Source: Flavobacterium aestivum (lineage in GTDB: Bacteria > Bacteroidota > Bacteroidia > Flavobacteriales > Flavobacteriaceae). Taken from it: a DNA stretch of 64,000 nt. Below, piece after piece: positions 51,758 to 59,700 of this stretch. Numbering within the stretch: position 1 is the stretch's first letter; the number at the start of each line of letters is the position of its first letter. The notes beneath the pieces were generated by a model. That model made no database searches and had not been told where the DNA came from. It saw only the letters and a program-made list of their open reading frames with translations. Made by a program: the position numbers and the translations under genes. The stretch covers positions 3,224,001-3,288,000 of the forward strand of contig NZ_CP113977.2 of assembly GCF_026870175.2 (NCBI RefSeq), in the 5' to 3' direction.

Positions 51758-53470
51758 TTATTCTGAAGCATTATTTTTTTCGATTACCACATTTTCAAGA
51801 ACTAAAATATCCAATGCTGAAATTCCAAATAAGTACAGAGCCTCCTCTGGAGTTTCTACTATTGGCATTCCTTTTTTGTTCAAACTCGTATTGAGCAATA
51901 CGGCTATACCACTTTGTTTTTCAAATTCTTTTAACAATTTAGCAAATCTTGGATTCCAGTTTTCCTCAACAGTTTGCACTCGAGCTGATCCATCGCAATG
52001 CGTTACATTACACAATTGTTCGAGATATTCGGCACGGGTTTTATCAACCAATATCATATAAGGGCTATTTCTGCCGGATTCAAAATAATGTGTAACTTTT
52101 TCTTTTAAAACTGCTGGAGCAAATGGACGAAAATCTTCCCTAAACTTGATATTTCTATTAATATGAGCTTTCATTCCCTGTATTCCGGGATGCGCCAAAA
52201 TACTTCTTCTTCCTAACGAACGAGGTCCAAATTCTGAACCTGATTGAAACCAAGCTATTGTTTTACCTTCGTTTAACTTTTTGGCACAGTATAAAATTAA
52301 ACTCTCCTCACTTTCAAATTTCTTTTGAGTATAGTTTTCATTAGATTCTTTATCGAGTGCTTCATCTATCAGTTCTTCATTGTATTGCTTGCCAAAACAA
52401 GTACTTCCATCGTGAGTTACCTTTGGCATTTTTAAATATTCAAGCCAGCCGTAATAAGCACAGCCCAATGCTAGCCCATTATCACCAGCGGCTGGTTCGA
52501 AATAAATATTCTGAACTATTTTGGTATCTTCAAGTTTAGCATTAGCAACTGCATTAAGAGCAACGCCACCTGTATAACATAAATTTTTATGTGGAAATCG
52601 TTCCAATCGATTAGCAATACAACTAATAACTGCTTTTTCTACTTGCTCTTGCGCCCATTTTGCAACATTGGCATAATAGGAAAAGTGTTCTTTAAAATAA
52701 TCATACCCTTTTGATGGATTCCTAAAGTGTTTTTTCCAACTATCCTTAACCAATAAACTACCGGATTGAAATTCAAAAGCATCAAAATTAAAATCCTTTG
52801 CATCTCCAAATGGAGCAAGTCCCATTAATTTACCCACATCGTCCATATCTCCAAATACATACAAACTTATTGCTGCATAAAAACCACCTATGGAATGTTG
52901 TGTGGTTGGAAGTTTTAGTTCACTAACAGCTGCATCGGACATTTTGCTGAAATCTTTAAGCAATGGAGTGAGTTTTTGACCATCAAAATGATAAAAACTA
53001 TCTTTTTCGCATATCATTTGGCTTTCATTCAAAAATGAAGGATCAATATACCTTTCTTGTTCCGGATGCATGCTTAAAAACTGATGCAATGGACTACCGC
53101 AACCATCAATTACCATTACTGCGCATTCAGAAAAAGGTGAGGTTCCTACAGCACTATAAGCATGTGCTAAATGATGCGATATATTTACAATCTCTGGTTC
53201 ATTTGTTCTTGCAAAAATTCTTTCGCCTTTAAACTGATTCCGGTCAGGAATATCAAAATTGGCGCATTGTACTACTAAGGCAACATCACTTAACACTATA
53301 CCTTCCGCATCCAAACAGTATTGAATCGCCAAGTTGTCATTACCTCCATCATGTTTTTTTCTGCTGATTCGTTCTTTTTCTATACCTACACAAACACGGC
53401 CATTTTTTAACAATACAGCCGAACCGTTATGCGAAAGTCCTGTTCCTAGAACATATATGGGTGGAGTCAA
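51758..53470 (-). CDS. Carbamoyltransferase, NodU/CmcH/TobZ family
   Basis: The product has 570 residues. The Kae1-like N-terminal domain starts YVLGTGLSHNGSAVLLKNGRVCVGIEKERISRKKHDGG and carries the metal site ISHHLAHAYSAVGTSPF (near 108-124) and MVIDGCGSP. GGVALNAVANAKL and DNGLALGCAYYGWL complete that fold; FGPRSLGRRSILAHP and FRPFAPAVLKEKV lead into the YrdC-like-linked C-terminal region. Such enzymes transfer a carbamoyl group from carbamoyl phosphate, via carbamoyl-AMP, to a hydroxyl on a sugar or natural product. The acceptor is unknown. The start is TTG 53468-53470: TAA lies directly upstream and no ATG occurs for over 100 codons. Confidence 0.9.
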   Translation of the reverse strand: MTPPIYVLGTGLSHNGSAVLLKNGRVCVGIEKERISRKKHDGGNDNLAIQYCLDAEGIVLSDVALVVQCANFDIPDRNQFKGERIFARTNEPEIVNISHHLAHAYSAVGTSPFSECAVMVIDGCGSPLHQFLSMHPEQERYIDPSFLNESQMICEKDSFYHFDGQKLTPLLKDFSKMSDAAVSELKLPTTQHSIGGFYAAISLYVFGDMDDVGKLMGLAPFGDAKDFNFDAFEFQSGSLLVKDSWKKHFRNPSKGYDYFKEHFSYYANVAKWAQEQVEKAVISCIANRLERFPHKNLCYTGGVALNAVANAKLEDTKIVQNIYFEPAAGDNGLALGCAYYGWLEYLKMPKVTHDGSTCFGKQYNEELIDEALDKESNENYTQKKFESEESLILYCAKKLNEGKTIAWFQSGSEFGPRSLGRRSILAHPGIQGMKAHINRNIKFREDFRPFAPAVLKEKVTHYFESGRNSPYMILVDKTRAEYLEQLCNVTHCDGSARVQTVEENWNPRFAKLLKEFEKQSGIAVLLNTSLNKKGMPIVETPEEALYLFGISALDILVLENVVIEKNNASE

Positions 53471-53522
53471 TTAAATATGAATTTTGATTATGAAAATATT
53501 TAAAACTAGTTTATGGATTGTT

Positions 53523-55007
53523 TTAATTCAACTTTGGTAAATCAAAAGCATCCAAAACACTTTTCTCAGCCATAAGGCTTTCTATTTCATTTGATTTTCT
53601 AGGTGCATCTGCAGATAAATTTATTGGCTCATTTGCTGTAACCAATATATCATCTTCAATTCGTACCGCTATTCCCCACCATTTTTTATCACAATCACTT
53701 CCTATCGGAATATAAATACCCGGTTCAACAGTAAGTACCATATCTTTCTCGAATGTGTTATATAGTCCTGGATCGTGTACATCCAAACCTATATGATGAG
53801 AAGTTCCATGTGGGAAGTATTTTCTTGATTCTTCTGGTGTTTTAATGATTCCCAATTTTACCAAACCATTGCTGATTATATTTCGAGCCGCTTCATCTGG
53901 TGCTGCAAAACTATTACCAATTTTAACCATGGCAATACCTGCTTCCTGAGCTTCGTACACTAAATCATAGATTATTTTTTGTTCTGGTGAAAATTTACCG
54001 TTTGCAGGAATCGTTCTGGTAACATCGGCTGTATAGCCGTGGTACTCGGCCCCTAAATCCATTAACACTAGATCATTTTCGACTTTCATTTTGCTGTTTT
54101 CTATATAATGCAAAACACAACCGTTATTTCCTGCACCTACTATAGAAGGATATCCTTCAAACTCACTACCATATTTTTTATAGACAAATTCATGAATTCC
54201 TTGAATTTCTGTTTCTGACATTCCGGGATGCATTGCTTTCATTGTTTCGCGCTGTCCTATTGCCGAAATTTTAACTGCTTTAGTCAATAAAACCATTTCT
54301 TCTTTCGACTTAACTTCACGTAAACTTGCCATATAAGCAGTAATTGTTTTAGTATCTATATTAGCTTTTTGGGGAGTTATACTTTTATTTACTGTAATCT
54401 CATTTTTAAGACTAGAATTGGTTTTAGCTTCCGTTTTTACATTGTATCCAATTTGCTTTTTAAAAGAAGCTATTAACTTGTATAAACTAGCTTCTTCTTT
54501 TTGAGAATCACGATAATCATCTTTAAAATCGGTAAAGAACACGTTACTAAAGCTATAAAAATCAATGCCTGAGTTTAAAAATTCTTTTCCGTTAAGAGCA
54601 TTATCAAAACCCAAGCTCTTTTTAGCTCCATCTACCCCTAAACGCACACCTGTCCATTGTTCTGCATTTGGATTTTTTTCCTGAACATAAATCAATTCAT
54701 TATAGGTTTTCCCTTCCTTATTGGTTTGATTATCCGAAAATAGAACCAAAACACAATTAGGTTCATTATATCCGGTTAAGTAATAAAAATTTGGATCTTG
54801 ATGATATACATAATCTACATCATTGGCTCTGTTTCTGACTGCATTTCCAAAAAAGACTGCTACACTATTCTTTGGCATTTTTTTACGCAAAGCCTCTCTT
54901 CGGTCTTTATGAAACTGAGCCGATAAATAATCAGTAGGGTTTCCATTTTGCGCTATTGTCGCATAAACTAATGTTAGAGTGAAAATAATCGAAAGTTTAA
55001 ATTTCAT
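53523..55007 (-). CDS. Aminopeptidase P family protein (M24), secreted
   Basis: The product has 494 residues with a signal peptide (MKFKLSIIFTLTLVYATIAQ, cleavage near 20). The N-terminal domain (AQFHKDRREALRKKMPKNSVAVFFGNAVRNRANDVDYVYHQDPNFYYLTGYNEPN) is that of aminopeptidase P. The pita-bread catalytic domain carries the dinuclear metal ligands in LVLMDLGAEYHGYTADVTRTIP (Asp, Asp), FPHGTSHHIGLDVHDPG (His), VLTVEPGIYIP (Glu) and VRIEDDILVT (Glu). It cleaves the N-terminal residue before proline in periplasmic peptides. It is single-gene, 51 nt from the carbamoyltransferase. Confidence 0.93.
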   Translation of the reverse strand: MKFKLSIIFTLTLVYATIAQNGNPTDYLSAQFHKDRREALRKKMPKNSVAVFFGNAVRNRANDVDYVYHQDPNFYYLTGYNEPNCVLVLFSDNQTNKEGKTYNELIYVQEKNPNAEQWTGVRLGVDGAKKSLGFDNALNGKEFLNSGIDFYSFSNVFFTDFKDDYRDSQKEEASLYKLIASFKKQIGYNVKTEAKTNSSLKNEITVNKSITPQKANIDTKTITAYMASLREVKSKEEMVLLTKAVKISAIGQRETMKAMHPGMSETEIQGIHEFVYKKYGSEFEGYPSIVGAGNNGCVLHYIENSKMKVENDLVLMDLGAEYHGYTADVTRTIPANGKFSPEQKIIYDLVYEAQEAGIAMVKIGNSFAAPDEAARNIISNGLVKLGIIKTPEESRKYFPHGTSHHIGLDVHDPGLYNTFEKDMVLTVEPGIYIPIGSDCDKKWWGIAVRIEDDILVTANEPINLSADAPRKSNEIESLMAEKSVLDAFDLPKLN

Positions 55008-55129
55008 TTTTTTGAGCTTAAAGAATTAGTATAGTGTTACTTCTCGGTAAAATAAAAGTAAATATAAATATTTTTTGCAGTTTGAATCTTTTTTTTCTAA
55101 AATGTCATTCTACCTCATCCAGAAATAAA

Positions 55130-55171
55130 AAAAGAGAACAATAAAGCTCTTATGCTTTAGAGTTCTCTTTT
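55130..55171. terminator. Bidirectional terminator after the small lipoprotein gene
   Basis: AAAAGAGAAC (55130-55139) pairs with GTTCTCTTTT (55162-55171); inside, AAAGC (55143-55147) pairs with GCTTT (55154-55158). On the minus strand the outer arm runs into seven T residues. Confidence 0.8.
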
Positions 55172-55231
55172 CAAAATTTGCAATAATTGAAATTAATCAA
55201 ATTATTAACAAAACATGGTAAACAATCCTCA

Positions 55232-55657
55232 TTAATCTACCTTTTGGTATTCTAGTCCGGGGCCATCGCAAGCACTCCATTCACTAGATAAAATATTATT
55301 AGTTTTAAAATGAAGCACTTCTTTTAAATTTCCGAAACAACTTCCTATAATTTCACTGTCTTTTAGGTATGTTAATTCTAAATATTTTCCGTATTGATAA
55401 TCTATTGTAGTGTATGTTCCTATAGCTTTTGTTTCAATATTGTTTCGAATTCTGGATTTTGTAAATGTTCCGTCTTTGTTGAACAAATAATATTCCTGCC
55501 ATTCCATTGCTACTTCAGTAGTTACTGAATCAAACATAGATCCATACATTTTCACTAACGTCCATTTTTCAAGATGATTGTCTGCGGTTTCTTCTGTGTC
55601 TTTCGAGCAGGAAGAAAAAACAGTAATAAAAGCGATAATAAAAGTAAGATATCTCAT
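55232..55657 (-). CDS. Small lipoprotein, lipocalin-like
   Basis: The product has 141 residues. The signal ends in the lipobox VFSSC (Cys near residue 17). The mature part has alternating beta strands typical of lipocalin-like Bacteroidota lipoproteins (EKWTLVKMYGSMFDSV...YYLFNKDGTFTKSRI...AIGTYTTIDYQYGKYLELTY...EVLHFKTNNILSSEWSACDGPGLEYQKV). No ligand can be named. It is an outer- or inner-membrane lipoprotein (the +2 residue is Ser). It ends at a strong hairpin. Confidence 0.7.
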   Translation of the reverse strand: MRYLTFIIAFITVFSSCSKDTEETADNHLEKWTLVKMYGSMFDSVTTEVAMEWQEYYLFNKDGTFTKSRIRNNIETKAIGTYTTIDYQYGKYLELTYLKDSEIIGSCFGNLKEVLHFKTNNILSSEWSACDGPGLEYQKVD

Positions 55658-55741
55658 TTTTCGTTTTTACAATTATCTATTAGACGCAACAAATTGCAAA
55701 AAGTTGCGTCTAATTATGTTTTTTTTTGAAAAAAATTTCAT

Positions 55742-56287
55742 TTATCTCTCTCCAAATATTTTCAATAACTGTGTCACTGTGTTCCAATTGCGCATGGTAG
55801 CTGTTACATTCAGCTTTTTTTCAATGTATTTTTGGTCAAATCTGGTTTTCCCTGCTCCTACTGAATATTTAATGTAGATTCTGCTTTCATCTATATGTGC
55901 CTCATCAGGTTTTACTTGACTCATTTTTAAATCATTGATGCTTTCGCTTCGTAAAGCTATCGAAATAAAAGCCACATACAATCTTTTAGTATCAACTTCT
56001 GATTCTTTCAAAAACACATTGTTCTTGAAACAACTTTCTAAGTCCGATTTGCCAATAACAACAATAGGCACTTCATGTCCAAAAACCTTAAAAATCTCCT
56101 GTTTGATTAAAAATCCAACTTTCGCAGGATTTTCCTCCTCTGTATCCACAAAAACATTTCCGGATTGTATATACGTTTGCACATTTTGAAAACCTATTGC
56201 TTCTAAAGTTGCTTTCAAAGCGTCCATTTTTATCATATTGTGACCAGAAACATTGATGCCACGAAGGAGTGCGAGATGAGTTATCAT
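55742..56287 (-). CDS. DUF1697 family protein
   Basis: The product has 181 residues. MITHLALLRGINVSGHNMIKMDALKATLEAIGFQNVQTYIQSGNVFVDTEE is the diagnostic N-terminus of DUF1697, and the AIALRSESINDL...IYIKYSVGAGKTRFDQKYIEKKLNVTATMRNWNTVTQLLKI block matches the conserved C-terminus. It is a soluble cytosolic family with no proven biochemical function. It stands alone between a lipoprotein gene and a probable small RNA. Confidence 0.85.
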   Translation of the reverse strand: MITHLALLRGINVSGHNMIKMDALKATLEAIGFQNVQTYIQSGNVFVDTEEENPAKVGFLIKQEIFKVFGHEVPIVVIGKSDLESCFKNNVFLKESEVDTKRLYVAFISIALRSESINDLKMSQVKPDEAHIDESRIYIKYSVGAGKTRFDQKYIEKKLNVTATMRNWNTVTQLLKIFGER

Positions 56288-56384
56288 TTTTTAAACTGTT
56301 TTGTTTTGCGAAGGTAAATTGAATAATAACGATTTCCAATTATTCTCATAATCCTTAATATTTTAATAAGCTTATGTGGCATAA

Positions 56385-56525
56385 AAGAAAAAACTCTACC
56401 GGCTAACCGATAGAGTAAAGAAAAAAAACACAATTTGAATTAGTAAAAAGTTAATATATTAAATCAATATAGCTTCATTAAGACTGTTCGTTTATTTCAG
56501 AATGTTTTTATAAAATCATTTGTTG
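56385..56525 (-). ncRNA. Candidate small RNA with own promoter and terminator
   Basis: On the minus strand a full TTG-N19-TATATTTG promoter (56532-56561) is followed after about 130 nt by a terminator: ACTCTA (56393-56398) pairs with TAGAGT (56411-56416) and CGG with CCG inside, then TTTTTTCTTTT. The segment between is AT-rich with no coding ORF (only two- to four-codon ATG frames). The arrangement fits a stand-alone small RNA of about 130-140 nt. No known family was recognised. The start is estimated from promoter spacing. Confidence 0.55.
56393..56416 (-). terminator. Intrinsic terminator of the sRNA candidate
   Basis: Stem ACTCTA/TAGAGT with an inner CGG/CCG pair and loop CTAA. A T-rich tract (TTTTTTCTTTT) follows on the minus strand. 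It does not lie just after any ORF stop. Confidence 0.7.
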
Positions 56526-56531
56526 TATAAC

Positions 56532-56561
56532 CAAATATATATAAAATTTAATACAAAACAA
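56532..56561 (-). promoter_or_regulatory. TTG-N19-TATATTTG promoter of the sRNA candidate
   Basis: On the minus strand TTG (56561-56559) and TATATTTG (56539-56532) are separated by 19 nt, matching the Bacteroidota -33/-7 consensus. No gene starts within 200 nt downstream. Confidence 0.6.
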
Positions 56562-56716
56562 CAAATTAGACCTTTTTTATTACAAAATAAGTATTATTAC
56601 CTAGGAAAAAGACTAGTATTTTTAAAATATCACATCTTTCAAATATTAGATATATAAAAAACACATCCCAGATTATAAACATTATTTAAGTTTATCCTGA
56701 AAATTATAACTTATAT

Positions 56717-56755
56717 CCTAAAAAAATAGGCTACCAGTAATGATAGCCTATTTTA
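56717..56755 (-). terminator. Terminator of the M43 metalloprotease gene
   Basis: AAAATAGGCTA (56724-56734) pairs with TAGCCTATTTT (56745-56755), 11 bp with a 10-nt loop, followed on the minus strand by seven T residues. It lies 29 nt past the stop codon. Confidence 0.9.
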
Positions 56756-56783
56756 GCATAGTTAGGTATTTATGATTTTGGAA

Positions 56784-59700
56784 TTATTTCACAATTAAAC
56801 TCTTAGTTACTTCAATAGAATTATCTACTAATTTTACGATATAAACACCTTTTGGTAAATGACTAACAGAATAATTAGATTGATTTCTTACAACATCCAC
56901 TAATTTTCCAAAGGAATTGTAAATGTATAAAGTTCCCGATGTAATGTTTTCATTATTTAAACTAAAATTAACATTGCTAGATGCTGGATTAGGATAAATT
57001 AAAAATGCTTGTTTATCTGTTGATCCATTTGGTTCATTTGCAGCCACAGGTCCAGCTAATGGTAGAGAAATATCTACATAATTACTCCACTCACTAATAC
57101 CAGTTGCATTTACTGCTCTTACTCTAAACCTGTAATTTACATCAGTTCCTTGTTTAGGAATCCATAAATAATAAATAGTTGAAGTACCAAATGTAGACCA
57201 ACCAGTAGCAGAATTATACAATTGTACTTCATAACTAGTTGCGTTATTTACTAATACCCAAGAAGAATAAAATCCTGAAGCATAAATTCCTGAATTACCC
57301 GGAGTTGGTGTCGCTAAAGCTCCCGGTAAAGTAACATCTACAACATTACTCCAATTGCTAGTTCCTGAAGCGTTAATAGCTCTTACTCTAAATGTATAAC
57401 TAGTGGTAGCTCCTTGTTTTGGAATATACAAATAATACGTAGTAGAAGTCCCAAAAGTAGTCCAACCTGTAGCAGAATTATACAACTGCACTTCATAACT
57501 TGTTCCGCTGATCGCCGATCCCCAATAAGTATAAAATCCATCAACATAAACTCCATTGGCTGAGACTACTGGTGCAGCAACTCCTGTAGAAGCAATTGTT
57601 GCTGTGCCAACATTAGAATAACTTGAATAAGTGGTTCCTGCATTGGCTCTTACTTTATAAGAATAAGTAGTTCCTGCTGCAAGTCCTGTATCTGTATATG
57701 AAACTACATTAGCACCTAGTGTTGCAATCACACTATATGATCCGCTACCAGTTGCTCTTTCTACAGAATAAGCCGTTTCGTTCGTTGCATTATCTGTCCA
57801 AGTCAATCCTACTTGCAATGCTGTTGAATTAGCAGTTGCAACAAGGTTGCTTGGAGTATTTACAGTAATGGCTCCGTTTATAGTTGCAGAAGCAACATTA
57901 GAATAATTTGAATAGGTAGTTCCTGCATTAGCTCTTACTTTATAAGAATAGGTAGTTCCTGCAGCAAGTCCTGTATCTGTATAAGAAGCCGCATTTGCTC
58001 CTAGGAATGCAATAACAGTATATGCACCGCTTCCTGTAGCTCTCTCAACTGTATAAGCAGTTTCGTTGGTTGCATTATCTGCCCAAGTTAATCCTACTTG
58101 CAGTGATGCTGAATTAGCAGTTGCTACAAGATTACTAGGAGTATTTACGGTAATAGCACTGATAGTAGCAGTTGCAACATTAGAATAATTTGAATAGGTA
58201 CTTCCTGCATTGACTCTTATCTTATAAGAATAAGTAGTTCCTGCTGCAACTCCTGTATCTGTATAAGAAGTCGCATTTACACCTAAAGTAGCAATAACAC
58301 TATATGCACCACTTCCTGTTGCTCTTTCAACAGTATAGGCAGTTTCATTGTTTGCATTATCCGTCCAGGTTAATCCTACTTGCAATGATCCTGAATTAGC
58401 AGTAGCAACTAAATTACTTGGAGCATTTACGGTAACAGGAAAGCTATTCCCCGTATATATAGTTCCTCCGGGTTGTGTATTGTATCCATACTCTAAAACT
58501 GTATAGCTATTACCATCTGCAGCTACAGTTGCTTTTAACCAACCATAACAAATACGCCCTCTATTTAAGTATTCAAAACCAATATATCCAGTTTGCCCAT
58601 CCCACGCTTTATAAGTTGGTGTGCGAAGATCTAATTGGTCAGGATATGCTCCAGGCGCAGTTATGTTTCTTGTGCCATTCACAGCTTCGCCCAATCCTAA
58701 TTTAGTGATATTTCTAGTACCTGTTTGACATACTAATTTTTTTGTATAGGTTTCTAATTTTAAGTGATTAGCAGCATACCACCAAGCTCCAAAAGGCGAA
58801 TCATCACTAGGCATAGTTTCAAAATATTTCCATTGGTTATTTGTGTCAGCGCTAGCATCAGCCATATCGACATAGTATATTCCATAAGGATTTTCAAATG
58901 CTATTTTAACGGTAACTTTATCAGATGCAAGAATAGATGTACCACCAGTAATTGCGGCATTCAAAAATGTTACTACAACTGAAGCGCTATTTGTTTCTAA
59001 ATGTTGTGAAGCTGCACCTGTAAAAGAAAGAGCTACATTAGCATTATTTTGCATAGTTAATACAGCGTTTAAACCAGAAGGAACACCAGAAATGGTGTAA
59101 TCTGTCCCTAGAACTAAATTTCCTGAGCTTTTTGTAAAAGTGGCATTATTAGTTGACAAAGTAATTATACTATTAGAAGTAACACTACCATTGTTAGTAT
59201 CAGCTTCATATAAAGTATCTGCAGAAACTGTTACGGCGGCTTTTGCAGTAATTCCGGTGTATATTGCTGCATTTGGTTGTGTGTTATATGCATACTCAGT
59301 TATGGAATATCCATCGCCATTAGCATTTACACTTACCTTAAACCATCCATAACAAGGAAGTCCATCTATAAGATATTGAAACCCTACATAACCTACTTGT
59401 CCATCCCAAGTTGTATATGTAGACGTTCTAAGATCCAATTCATCTGGATAAGCATTAGGTGCTACAAAATTTGAGCTTCCGCTAATTGGTACATTGTAAC
59501 CTAATTTTGTTATGTTTCTTGATCCTGCCTGGCAAACTAATTTTTTATCATACGTCTCAATTTTCAGATGATTTGCTGCGAATCTCCATCCTCCATAACG
59601 AGCATCATCACCTTTGACAATTTCAAATGCTTTCCAAGTTTGAGCGGCAGAAATATTTACATCAGCCATATCAACATAAAATATCCCATAAGGATCTACA

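Larger units (their letters stand above)
56288..56783. other. Intergenic region, 496 nt, holds a probable small RNA
   Basis: It contains the sRNA candidate (about 56385-56525, minus), its promoter and terminator, the protease terminator (56717-56755), and about 160 nt with nothing recognised. No ORF above 15 codons starts with ATG on the minus strand of the sRNA segment. Confidence 0.6.

Noticed and set aside
57595..58435. Tandem repeats considered as a CRISPR array
   Set aside because: Units are about 280 nt, coding in frame and encode FN3 domains with no spacer pattern.
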